The notes beneath the pieces were generated by a model. The model did no database searches. It worked only from the letters and a program-made list of their open reading frames with translations, and was not told the origin of the DNA. Source: Prostheceraeus crozeri (taxonomy: Eukaryota; Platyhelminthes; Polycladida; Euryleptidae). From it: a stretch of 64,000 nt of DNA. Location: positions 1,279,930 through 1,343,929 of the forward strand of contig CAJQUW010001420.1 in NCBI GenBank assembly GCA_907163375.1, written 5' to 3'. The translations under genes were made by a program, and so were the position numbers. The first letter of the stretch is position 1; each line of letters opens with the position of its first letter. Below are positions 44,076 through 54,624 of the stretch, one piece after another.

Positions 44076-46912
44076 AAATTTACCTTGAAGCCGTATTTAA
44101 CACATCAGAATGGAATCTTTAGGACATGTCCCGTTTTCATATAAAGCGAAGATTTTGAAGCTTAACTTCATCGTATCGCTTAGGGAATGCCTGAAGGAGC
44201 ATCATGCTGTGCGAAACTCAATTTCGCCAGAAATGGATATGTCGCGATTTGAAAGATCACTTTTCATATACTGTATGCGCATAGGTCTGTATTATAATGT
44301 TCAACACATCATTCAATTGGTCTTCGTCTGCTCTACACGAATATGTCTATCAATTTAAGTCTGATTAAGTTTTTTGATGATAAAGTTTTGATTCAAGCTT
44401 TGTACACTCGTATTACAAATGTGCCTACAATATGCAGTTGGTTAGGCTAACAACATCTAAAGTACAAAAAATGGCTAAAAATATTTAGATTACAGTCAAG
44501 ACTTAAAAAAACATCTAGACAGTTATTATTGAGTTCAATGTTCAATCATATGCCTACTGGAAGTCTAAAGTAACCGGCAATATATGAGACATACACCGCA
44601 CATGTAGAGCTAATCCCAGAAAATAGCGGTCTTTACTAGCCAGAATCTTAATTATCCAAGTCCGAGATGTCCAGCTTTGACAGTACTCGTATTTCCAAAT
44701 TTCAAAGCCTCGTTTACATATTAGTAATAATTGTACTCGCATTATAGAAACTAAGACAAGTCAGAAAAAGCAAATTCAAACAAATGTTTTTAAACTAGCA
44801 TTGCTTGACAATCTGTGTTATAGACAGACTGACAGCCAATAGCCTGTTGCTTTTCGCTACATGAATCAACCAGTGGGGAAGGACATGGGTAGAACAAACG
44901 AAAGAGACTAAATTTGCTTCAATACAAAATACGAAGAATCTATGATTAGAAAATATAATGGACCAAAAATGTTTGATGATATCATTTTTCAAAAGTAAAA
45001 TGATGTTATTTTATCATTGCCGATCTTTGCTTACACGTCATGATTGCAATATTGGCCTATCGCAACATAATTCAACGATTAGAAAATTATCCGTCTGAAT
45101 CATTTGGCGACAATATTTTGTACGAAAAGTCAGCATGAAGTGAAAACGTCTCCGATCCTGATACAATGGGAGCCTTCAATATGACCGCAAGAAGAATAAA
45201 ACAACAGACGATCAGGATCTCCACAGAGACAATCATGAGGCAGTGGACTGTTTTGATTGGAAGATTTATGAGCCTGTCTCGCAGAGAAAATGAGGAACAC
45301 AGACAGCCCATCCAGATTGACACGAAAGAGTCATTACAAATCACAAAGTGCGCGTTTTTGAAATAAAGGAATTAACTGCCGTCAGTTTCAACAATCACCT
45401 TGGATATTGATTGCTTTATGAGCTCTTTTACAATTAATTCTGTGACGGCGGATTTGCACGAGAGATACATCGGCTAATTCGTCTAGACTTGTCTTATCCA
45501 CCATTGTTGCTGACTATCTTACAGCTGAATGAAATAATCTCTTTGGCAACAGAAAATCTATTCAACAAATTCACCTTCAACTAAATTCAGCTAAAATTCC
45601 CTGCTTTGACTCAATCGAGATTTTGAACACAAATCTCCGCGATGCAGATCGAACATTCTACCATATTGCCGTCCGTGCGTTATAGATTTATTTCTGTTAA
45701 TGTTTTCAGATTTCAATTTTTAAAATATATTGTTCATATATGAGTCTGCATGGATAAGGAGCCATTTCCATTTCGGCTGTGGTCGCAAAGTATTATTTTA
45801 AACAAGAAATATGATATTCAGAAATCAGAATTATCCAGATTTGTCTGAAAACACCCATCGTTCTAGCGGAACAAATTTTGAGCTGCGTATTCGGACAAAT
45901 TGGCCAGTACTAGTCGGCATGTGTAAGGCATTGAGTATCTGTTGAACCGACTGTTCAGCAGACGCGCGTGTTTGTCAGTGCAAGTGTTGCTCTAGAAGAA
46001 TAAAGTCGAAATATTATTTTTAAAAAAGTCATGTTCATTCCTGAAACATAACAAAAGGCAATCATTTTAGTAATATTTACGTTATCGACCAAAATTGATT
46101 TGAGTCAATTGATAATAACTGTGCTTATTACAAGATTGATGAAAGACATGATTATTGCTCAAGATCATAATCATCACTTAGCCTGTCGAAATGCATTGGC
46201 TTGGAAAAATCAGAGTCAAAAACAATTGCTTCAATTTTCCAATTAATATCATGAATACAAATGAAGCACCTTGATCGTTTATTCAGAGCAAGGTTGGCCA
46301 ATAAAAGCCATCAATATTTTCCACCCTTTTGTGGCAAAAATCGACTAAAACTGGTTGAAACTCTTTTTTCCATTATTACTGCCCTAGTTTTACCATTTAG
46401 GTATTCACTACCAAGACGGTCGCACTGGTCGGTTGTGCACTCTTGCACTCTTATCGAGCTATAAGTCTGAAAAATAGATTCTGGTGGACCCTGTGGTGTC
46501 AACGCGTGGTTTTTGCATTCGTTCGGATCGTTGTTCCCTGGTCTTTCTGTTTCTAGCATTGATTTTCCACGTTTTTGCCACATCTGCCGGTAATCTGGGA
46601 TCATTTGTGGATTCTATTGTCAAGTAGCGTGATTGCTGCTCCATGCTTGTCATCGCCTCCATGTCCACATATTCCAGTGTATTGTGCATTCATCCTACGT
46701 CATCGTTCGCAGTGTCTTATTCTCTATTTCGGCTTTTCGTATTGATTGTTGGTGTGCTGACCAGCTGGTATTGTCAGCTGCTGAAACTATAATCAGCTGT
46801 TTTTGAAGCGTCAGCAAAAAAGCCCCTGTTCGAAGTGAACCGGAATATCGATTTTTCTTCATGTGATCAATTTCGTCATATCATTGCGTCCTCTTCCCAT
46901 TGCTTTTTGACG
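44076..46912. other. No clear gene (2.8 kb)
   Basis: A minus-strand frame at 45087-45344 contains a strongly hydrophobic segment (CLMIVSVEILIVCCFILLAV) and a well-mixed C-terminus FSLHADFSYKILSPNDSDG. It could be the last exon of a membrane protein; an acceptor-like TTTTCTCTGCGAGACAG precedes part of it. I do not recognise it. The frames at 44110-44358 and 46261-46689 show nothing recognisable. Confidence 0.4.
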
Positions 46913-47985
46913 AAATGAACCAAAGACTTGAACGAATTGATAACCTTGTTATCAGAGGTATATAGCAGAGGCTGATGATGGGACTGTTGATGAAAGACAA
47001 GATTGGGATCGTCAGAATGTGGGTGAAATTTTGAAAGAACTGCAACTTTCTACGGTAGAGGTCACTGATATAAAACGCATTGGTCGGTTTTGGCCTGAAA
47101 ATTATAAAATACGCCAATGATATGATTGTCATCGAACCAATTTTTCGAGGCAAATCAACACGGTCTGAAATAGACACCATTATTATCGTTTCTCTTTCCG
47201 AAATTGAACTCACTATCAATATGAGCAAAAGTAAACAAATTTTGATAAAATGTACTAAGTCTTTTGCGGATTGGACCAATATGAAGCTTGAAAATGTTAA
47301 CTCAGTGAAAATTTTAGGCTTTATTTTACATGATTCCTTATCTTGGGATCATCAAATTTCTGATATTCTGAAGAAAGCCTCCTCTCGTCTATGCGTTATT
47401 CGAGTTCTAAAATATATGCTAAATGAAAATGACCTGATAAGCGTCTATCACTCACTAATTACGAGTTTGATTATGTTTGCATCACCTGTTTATGGCTGCT
47501 TGCCTGTAAAGTTACAAAGCTAGAAAGATTTCAGAGGCGTGCATATAAGATCATTTGTGGTTCTAATTGGTTCTGATTGTCATTGCGACAAGTTCCCTCA
47601 AATTGTAAACCTTTTTGAACAGAGGGCTATTGATTTTTTTGAAGTGTTCAACTTTACATACGCTCAACAACTTGATTCCTGAAAGACTGCGTTCCAGTAA
47701 ACATTTTCGTGTTCCTTTTTGTCGTACTACCAGGTACTTGAACTCATTTTTACCATGGTCATGTATTTTTGTATAATCAGCGAATGTAGTAGTGAAAGAG
47801 TCGATTAGACACTTAATTATAATGTTGATGCAAGTTTCTTACAAAGTGTCTTCATTATTTGTCGTAAAGCCGTCTAATTTATTTTTTCATTTGAATATTG
47901 TATTCCTGATTATAGCTTGTAATGTATACGATTATCAATTTATTGAATAAACTTTTCTTACTTGCTTGCTTACATACAAGGCATT
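46913..47985 (+). pseudogene. Internally deleted LINE: ORF1 fragment joined to reverse transcriptase C-terminal half
   Basis: 46913-47100 encodes MNQRLERIDNLVIRG, then after a frameshift AEADDGTVDERQDWDRQNVG, EILKELQLS and DIKRIGRFWPEN, an ORF1-type coiled-coil/RNA-binding segment. Without a break it runs into KYANDMIVIEPI (a decayed YADD region, about 47110), NVNSVKILGFILHDSLSWD, ILKKASSRL and YHSLITSLIMFASPVYGCLP (ending at 47523). Past a stop, LERFQRRAYKIICG ... ERLRSSKHFRVPFCRTTRYLN follows, to about 47765. The end of ORF1, the endonuclease and RT motifs 0-B are missing. The 3' end reads TTGAATAAACTTTTC then CTTG repeats near 47985. Confidence 0.75.
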
Positions 47986-49455
47986 GACACTCCTAGCTTC
48001 GATGATTAACGCCAGTCATAATAAGTTCACTTTATCTGTCTTAAGTTCATCTAATTCTATCAACAGTAGGCCTGTATTTTCAGAATAGTAGCCTTATCAA
48101 TAACTTCAAATAAGCAGAAGCTTTAGGTATAAGAACAAACTTATGAAAAACCTATTATAACAATGTTAATATAAGGCTATGTGCATTCCTTCTAGGTAGC
48201 ACGCCTTTTGCGAATTTATTAAGTTAATTCAATATAAAAGGCAACAAGCGTACATTCTAGTTAGAAAGTACGTAGCATGATATAAGACATTTATAATAGA
48301 AGAGGTTTAGCCGAAAAATGTGATGCCAAAGGAATTAAATTCCAAATGTTTTGAATTGAGTTCAAAATATGAAATCATGCTCCACACTAATTATTCGATT
48401 TAATCATGCATACAGCTTACATGTAGCCTAAGATGAATCCTGAAATTAGAAGATCACCGTGACTCTAAAAATGCGTCGCAATCATTGATTGATCGTTATA
48501 CGTCTGTCATTTCGAAATATAGCATATAGCATATTTTATTATTATTTTTATTCAAGCGGCCATTCGATCACCCATGCAATATCACCTGTCATTAATATTG
48601 TTTGTCCCTCTCTGATTCTTTCCAACAATCAATTTTGCACCTAAATAGAGATTTTCTTTAAGATAATCTGAAGGTGTTCAGACATGTACGTGCATGTGCT
48701 TCGTTTTATTAAGGTTGCCGCTGTTTATATTTCATTGTTATTTGTTCCCCCAAATCATACTTTTCCGCTAATTGCAACTACGAGCATAATAGTCAAATAA
48801 TAGGATGATGTATTATACATATTAATGTAGTAAATATGTATTTCCAAGTGACTATTGCACACTGCTTGACTTGGGAGCTGACACTCACTAGTGGAGAGCC
48901 CTGTGGTAGGTATATTATATTCACTCTAATCTGGTTTCTAGCCTGGATCGCATACAACCTAAGACTTTTAGATAGACACTGTTTTCTGGTAAAACACTCT
49001 GCACAAAAGAATGAGAGTGGGATAAATAAAACTCGTCCACGTGAAAAACGGTGTTCGATTAATGTACTTTTGTGCTTAAAAATAATAATATATTTATCTT
49101 TATTATTTCAAATTGCAAGAAATCTAGCCATTTCATAAGAGCACTTATATGATGACAATTAAGGAATTAGCTGTTGACTCCTATTATCCGGCTAATAGGC
49201 AAATGATGCAGAAGTCAAATTTGTTCATAAAAATGTTGGAAAAATGGGCAGAGAAACTGTAGGCTTAGACAGCATCGTCTGTCGTTCGTCATGAAACTGA
49301 ATGTAGTGCTCTGCACCACACAATTGCAAAATGAAAACCTGTAAGCATCGCCACACTCAAATATGTATTAAGTAAGTTGATCTTACGGAAAGAAATAAAC
49401 TGAGTTTTAGAATTCTAGCTTTTACCAGTTTTATCCGGTTTTGCCAGTTTTTAAT
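47986..49455. other. No recognisable gene (1.5 kb)
   Basis: A 100-codon plus-strand frame at 48836-49138 includes a hydrophobic run (YIIFTLIWFLAWIAYNLRLL), but neither a family nor splice signals are evident. Confidence 0.4.
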
Positions 49456-49479
49456 ACTTTGTAAGGTTCAATACTTTGT

Positions 49480-49902
49480 ATGCCGTGGGTTTTGCTGGGT
49501 ATTCGGACAATGCCTCGAGAGCCATCTGGTGTATCTTCAGCAGAACATTTATATAATGATGGCATATGCATACCCGGAGAATTTTTTCCACATGAAGATT
49601 TAAATGATGAACTGGAGCGAGCTCGTCAGGCGGCCGCTGAATTTCGACCCCTTCCGTTTCATCATACAACTACGATGAAGCCGTATATCCACCGATCCTT
49701 GTGTGATGCTACTTATGTTTTTATACGCGTCGACTCGCACCGTTCACCCTTATCACCACCGTACCAAGGACCCTATCGCGTTCTCAAAAAGTTTGACAAA
49801 GTGTTTTTGATACAACTACCTAGACGACAAGACAAAATATCGATCGATCGCTTAAAGCCTGCATTTTTGCCAGATGAAAGTGACGATTCTACCCATTCTT
49901 AA
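49480..49902 (+). pseudogene. Gypsy integrase C-terminal fragment
   Basis: Encodes PWVLLGIRTMPREPSGVSSA, the VPGEFF-like IPGEFFPHED, then FIRVDSHRSPLSPPYQGPYRV, LKKFDKVFLI and ISIDRLKPAFL. W-V-L-L-G-I-R-T followed by the P-P-Y-x-G-P-Y/F-x-V (GPY/F) module and V-S-I-D-R-L-K-P-A is the C-terminal end of Metaviridae (Gypsy) integrases. The DDE catalytic residues lie upstream and are lost. About 140 codons remain of roughly 1,000 or more for Pol. The frame is still open. Confidence 0.88.
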
Positions 49903-49976
49903 CAGGTCTCATGTACATATTATTAGTTATGAAATTACGCTTCCTCCTCGCAGGCCTCATCTTGTAGGGGGGTTAT

Positions 49977-50186
49977 TGTAAGGTTCTATGATGGCCATTA
50001 AGATGTCGGCTTGCTGACCAATGGAAAACTGTGATAATTGTTATTGCCATAAACTCTCTATGAAACATACCTATTGTTGCACTACAGTATATTTTGAATT
50101 CAAATTTGTAATATGTAAGAAAGCTGATGTATGTTTCACAACTGCAAATACAGTCAACAGACACGCAGTGACTTTTGAACCTTACA
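49977..50186 (+). repeat. 3' LTR of the Gypsy remnant
   Basis: Begins TGTAAGGTTC and ends GAACCTTACA, a perfect 10-bp terminal inverted repeat with the TG...CA rule. Preceded by the polypurine tract. 210 bp, short for Gypsy elements. Confidence 0.85.
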
Positions 50187-50203
50187 ACTTAATCGCAAAA
50201 CCC

Positions 50204-50865
50204 CATAGAGCAAGTATATTAGGTAGAGTGGTAGCTTCGCATTTATTAAATACCCAATGTGCATACACGTTCGATTCTATTAAATGAACTCGAAGTGAAT
50301 ACAGTAGGATATTGCTGCCAAATGTGAGATATGCACATTTTTGAAGTTTTGAGGAAATGCCACGGAATTCACTGATCATGATAGTAATGCAGAAGGAATG
50401 ATTGTATTTCACAGATCCTGCGTGTCATGACAGCCTTGGAGAGGTAATGCTAGTTAAATCAGCAATTCGATGGGTTGCTACTTTCGTGCTCAACCTCAAG
50501 AGTGCATTTTCTTAAGTGTGACCATATCACAAGGAAGCTGCCACGCATTAATCAAAGACAATGATTTCAATTAACTTTAAAAGATGTAAATGAGTCCACA
50601 TCAGTATTCAGATTCAAGAAATGAAACATAAATTGAGTGAATCATCAAATCATGCCGATGAAAATTGAATTAAGAACTTGAAATTTCAGCCAAGAAAGTT
50701 CGAATAATATCGCGACTTTTTCATGAAGTCTTTCCCCTTGATAATCGGCTTAAGTTCTGCTTAGCTAGGATGCTTATCAGCAACTATTCATTCCTTTTGA
50801 TATATAACTTCTTTCATACTACTTATATAGCAGCTTCATGTCGATAGTATATAAATTTTAGGTTT
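50204..50865 (+). mobile_element. hAT-like non-autonomous element, family A copy 3 (right end missing)
   Basis: Starts CATAGAGCAAGTATATT...GGTAGAGTGG and follows family A copy 2 to about 50865 (ATCGCGACTTTTTCATGAAG, then CATACTACTTATATAG). The last ~160 bp with the CTCTATG end are absent, and no target duplication can be read. It lies 14 bp beyond the Gypsy 3' LTR. Confidence 0.8.
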
Positions 50866-51014
50866 TTAAAAAACATTTAAATTTTTTTATATTAGACTTC
50901 AGCCCGATTCCAGTAATTTGATTCTTTAGATCTGACAAAATTTACCTAGATTGGACTCTGACCTAGAAGTTGAAATTCCCGACAACAGACAGTTATTTTT
51001 CGTTCTTGTCTCTG

Positions 51015-52013
51015 CACTGTGAATCGCTGGATACGAAAATTACATACAAACATATACCAAAATCACATACAATTTGATAACTAACATCTGATACGAGATC
51101 CTCATATGTTTACAGAGATCTGGTATGTTTTTCATACCACATCTCACTTACTTTCGTATGTGATTAGTATGTAGCGATACGAACTATTCTATCTGTGATT
51201 GGCTGTTTTACACTGAAATACGAGTTTTTGGTATGTTTTATATACGAGACCCGATGCAAATTCATCCTCATTCGTATGCCTCTGGTATGTGCAGCTTTAA
51301 GTCACATGGCAAAAAAATGTGTATTACATACTACTGTCAAATAACTTTTTTCAGTAATACCAGTCGCGAATATTTTCTGTTTGATAGAGTGATGTTTAAC
51401 TAGATTAGATACATAGTGAATTTTAAGCTCCACGAGATTGACGTCGTTGCTACTTGTCTAGCAACATTAACAGGACGTTTCGCTAGCTCTACTTTATGAG
51501 CCAAGTTGATAAACATCAATTCATTCGAACGATATTAGTGGTGCAATCATGTTGACTTATATATCTCAAACATAACTATTTTTGCGTTCATGAATTATAT
51601 AATGTGTATTTATTTCGGATTGATAATATGCTTTATTTCAAAATGACATAATGCATAATTGTTGATGGTTGAATACTTATTGATTATTCATGAAATGCCT
51701 TTGACTTGCGTGTATTAAAATCGAATTCAGTATTTGAAGTATGACTCTTGAATGTCATTATCTCACTACTTACAGAACAGTAGTAACATTAGTGTGATCT
51801 TTATTGACAAAAGGCCTTAAATCAACATACTTTGGACATGATTGATGCTTTCTTTTAACATTGTACTGGTATGGCTTTAGTATGTAAAGCATACCACATT
51901 TGAAATAACATACGAAAAGCATACAAATATATACCAAGAGAATGCAGAAATATACCAAAAAATACTTTAGTATGCATCCTTCGTATGTGATTGGTATTGA
52001 CCGATTTACAGTG
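51015..52013. mobile_element. CACTG-terminated non-autonomous element 2, GTATG-rich
   Basis: Starts CACTGTGAATCGCTGGATAC and ends GTATTGACCGATTTACAGTG, flanked by TG on both sides (51013-51014, 52014-52015). More than fifteen GTATG/CATAC words are packed into the first ~300 and last ~150 bp, many as GGTATGT or ACATACCA. The middle (51310-51800) is ordinary AT-rich DNA. 999 bp, no transposase. Confidence 0.7.
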
Positions 52014-52015
52014 TG

Positions 52016-52640
52016 TAACTGATGCAAGGCCACACATCGCTTTTCTACGGATATATGTGCCAACTGAAATATATGCTGAACAATAACTAAGTCTTTTGTT
52101 GAATAGATAGTAGGCCTATATTGAGCCGATTCTCAGCAGATCATAATTAGCGTTGATCTGACGAGATGAAATGGTTTGCTAGAAACTAAAGCAATCAGCA
52201 AGAATGACCGAAATACATCATGCATGCAAGCGATATGGATGCCGTCTAAACTTGTCGGAATACAATTGTAGTAAGTAAGTCGAACTGAAGAAGAAATAAG
52301 AATTATCCATTATCTGCAAAATTCACGTCTTCATGAAATAAAACTTGTTGAACCTAACAAATTTTGTGATATCATTTTGTGATCAGGACAGTCTGTTTAT
52401 CTTCAACAATAACATCGCCATCACGAAATTTTTTCATGAGAACTCATGAGATTTAATGCGGAGTCATGAGATTCGAAGTGGGACGATAAAGATGGATATA
52501 CAGAAAGTGTAGACGAAAGATGCTGGTCAGATTCATTCCATGTACACGACGTGTGCGAACATTCTCCCCAAACATGACATTGTGATATATACGACGACTT
52601 CAACAACTGAAAAAGATGACGAAGAAGAATGTGGAGAAGT
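52016..52640. other. No recognisable gene
   Basis: Ordinary sequence leading into the purine tract. Confidence 0.4.
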
Positions 52641-53255
52641 AGAAGAAAAGGAAGAGGAGAGATGATGAAGAAAAATATTAATGTGGAGAAACAGAAGAAA
52701 AACAAGAGGAAGACGATGAAGAAAAAGAAGAAGCAGAAGAGGAAGCAGAACAAAAAGATGAAGAGGAGAAGAATTTAGAGAAGCAGGAGCAGAAGAAGAA
52801 AAAAGAAAATAAATTATAATAATAATAATAAGAAAAAGAAGAAGAGGAAGAAGAAGAAGAAGGAGAGGAAAAAGAAGAAGACGGAGAGGAAGAAGAAGAA
52901 GAAGAAGGAGAGGAAAAAGAAGAAGACGGAGAGGAAGAAGAAGAAGAATGAGAAGGATAGGAAAAAGAAGAAAAGAAGAAGAAGAGTGAGAAGGAGAAGG
53001 AGAGGAAAAAGAAGAAGAAGAAGAGGGAGAAGGGGAAGAAGGAGAAGGAGAGGAAGAAGAAGAAGGGGTAGAAGAAGAGGCAGAAGAAGAAAAAGGAGAG
53101 GAAAAAGAAGAAGATGAAGAGGGAGAAGGGGAAGAAGGAGAAGGAGAGGAAGAAGAAGAAGGGGTAGAAGAAGAAGCAGAAGAAGAAAAAGGAGATGGAG
53201 AAAAAGAAGATGGAGAAGAAGGAGGAGAAGAAGAAGATGGGACGGAAGAAGTTGA
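52640..53255 (+). repeat. Long GAA/GGA purine-pyrimidine tract
   Basis: About 600 bp in which the plus strand is almost entirely A and G (AGAAGAAGA, GGAGAGGAAAAAGAAG), with a short AAT run at 52816-52830. Internal imperfect repeats of about 65 and 130 bp (GGAGAGGAAAAAGAAG...; GGAAGAAGAAGAAGGGGTAG...) indicate local duplication. Open frames over it (Glu/Lys on plus, Leu/Phe on minus) are composition artefacts. Confidence 0.9.
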
Positions 53256-54027
53256 TTATGGCGACGTGTAAATTTATCCTTCAAGATTCTCTTGTGTGGG
53301 AAACCATCTCCATGGATGTGAATGGAGAGAGAATGGCAATGTCTCCGCGGCTCTGCATTATTTGGATTCCTCTTCCTCTATGTATTCAGATTGCTTCATG
53401 TTTGACTTTTAGCATCTATTGTGAGCATTGAAACTCTCGTCGGTTGCTTTCTCATCTCAATAAAAATCATCAATCATAGAAGCACGCTGAATATAGACAA
53501 CGAGACACAGTCACACATTATTAAACTGATATATATGCTATATCTACACATGTTTTCTACTGTTTCATCAATAAATGAAGACGTGTCTGTTTCATTTTCA
53601 ACGGCAGTCTCTAAGCCAACAGATGCATTTTTCCTTACTGCTATGGTAGAGGTGTTGTTCATAACGTTTTAACGTTTTAACGTTTTAGAGCTGGCATGCT
53701 TCTCTGCATCTTTTAGACTGCATTAGTCTTTGGATAAATACACATTTCAAACTCTTCCAATATTATCCTGTGTCAGACGGCAGTTGAAGACAGTGGAAGA
53801 CATCTACATTACACAGTCTATGGTTGAAGTTGACCATCAACTTTGTTTATCAAGATTTCTCATTTCTCAACTGTATCCTGTGTGCTGACATTATGTGGAA
53901 ATTTTGAATTTTCTAAATAGCTTCAATAAGACACGCATTTAAGTCCAAACTTATTTCACTTTTACAACCAGTTTAACGCAGAAAAATTATCTTTTAATGT
54001 CAATCTGATCGCCGATACAAGTAGAAT
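53256..54027. other. No recognisable gene; upstream of the secreted-protein gene
   Basis: Probable 5' flank of the gene at 54028. ACGTTTT is repeated three times at 53661-53687. No promoter element was singled out. Confidence 0.4.
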
Positions 54028-54624
54028 ATGCTATTACTCAATATCCTATTTTTGTTAATTTCAATCAAATGGATTTACATCGAGGAAGCATTTGGATTGA
54101 AATTTGTTGAAATGAAAGATAGAGGATTCTCTCTCAGGATTAGCAAGGTAATATCAAATGTAGCATCTACTGAAGAATGCATGTTGACATGTAAATTGAC
54201 ACCATTTTGCGTGGGATTCTTTTTTTTTGCAAATAAATGCGCATTTCAATTTGAGACAAGAGAAAACATAATGATGTACAGAAATCTGGGAAAGAAGAAG
54301 TCCAGTCATTCTGTATTTGGACTTCTATGCGATCCGACAGCAGGATATACTAAGATCAGAGTTGCCTCATTTTCATATGCTCGCTTAGTAAATATAAACA
54401 AAAGATGGAATTGGAATGCAGCCCTTAGAACTTGTCAAAGGATCTGTACTCTTCATCACTGGTGTTTGGCAATTAAATTTGTTATTTATAAAACTGGTAG
54501 CATCATATCCCAGTATAGGTGTTATGAAACATCTCGCCTGCATTTCCATGATGATAATGGCAGAAGTGTCACATATAAAAAACGTTGTCATAGAGAAGAA
54601 ACCAATCAATGCGTTTCACCTTAG
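54028..54624 (+). CDS. Secreted protein with two PAN/apple-like cysteine modules
   Basis: A 198-residue single-exon frame. Residues 1-23 (MLLLNILFLLISIKWIYIEEAFG) form a signal peptide. Two modules share one spacing: C51-x3-C55-x5-C61-x9-C71 and C136-x3-C140-x5-C146-x18-C165, each preceded by a short aliphatic/aromatic strand. Further cysteines are C101, C187 and C195. STEECMLTCKLTPFCVGFFF is close to the PAN/apple core (S-x-x-E-C-x-x-x-C-x-x-x-x-x-C-x-x-F-x-F). PAN domains are extracellular disulphide-bonded folds that bind proteins or sugars. No transmembrane anchor follows. An in-frame stop ends it at 54624, and downstream sequence has no close AATAAA; one lies near 55320. It is also possible that a longer spliced gene uses this as an exon. 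No relation to neighbouring elements. Confidence 0.5.
   Translation: MLLLNILFLLISIKWIYIEEAFGLKFVEMKDRGFSLRISKVISNVASTEECMLTCKLTPFCVGFFFFANKCAFQFETRENIMMYRNLGKKKSSHSVFGLLCDPTAGYTKIRVASFSYARLVNINKRWNWNAALRTCQRICTLHHWCLAIKFVIYKTGSIISQYRCYETSRLHFHDDNGRSVTYKKRCHREETNQCVSP

Larger units (their letters stand above)
49460..50186 (+). mobile_element. Ty3/Gypsy LTR retrotransposon remnant, almost all deleted
   Basis: Target duplication ACTT at 49456-49459 and 50187-50190. The left end keeps only the first 10 nt of the 5' LTR (TGTAAGGTTC) and passes straight into the integrase C-terminus (49480-49902). A purine run AGGGGGG (49966-49972) comes next, then the complete 210-bp 3' LTR (49977-50186). Everything from the rest of the 5' LTR through gag, protease, RT, RNase H and most of integrase is gone. 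Confidence 0.82.

Noticed and set aside
52421-53284. Long minus-strand frames rich in Leu and Phe
   Set aside because: They are translations of the GAA/GGA purine tract; any frame over such DNA stays open.
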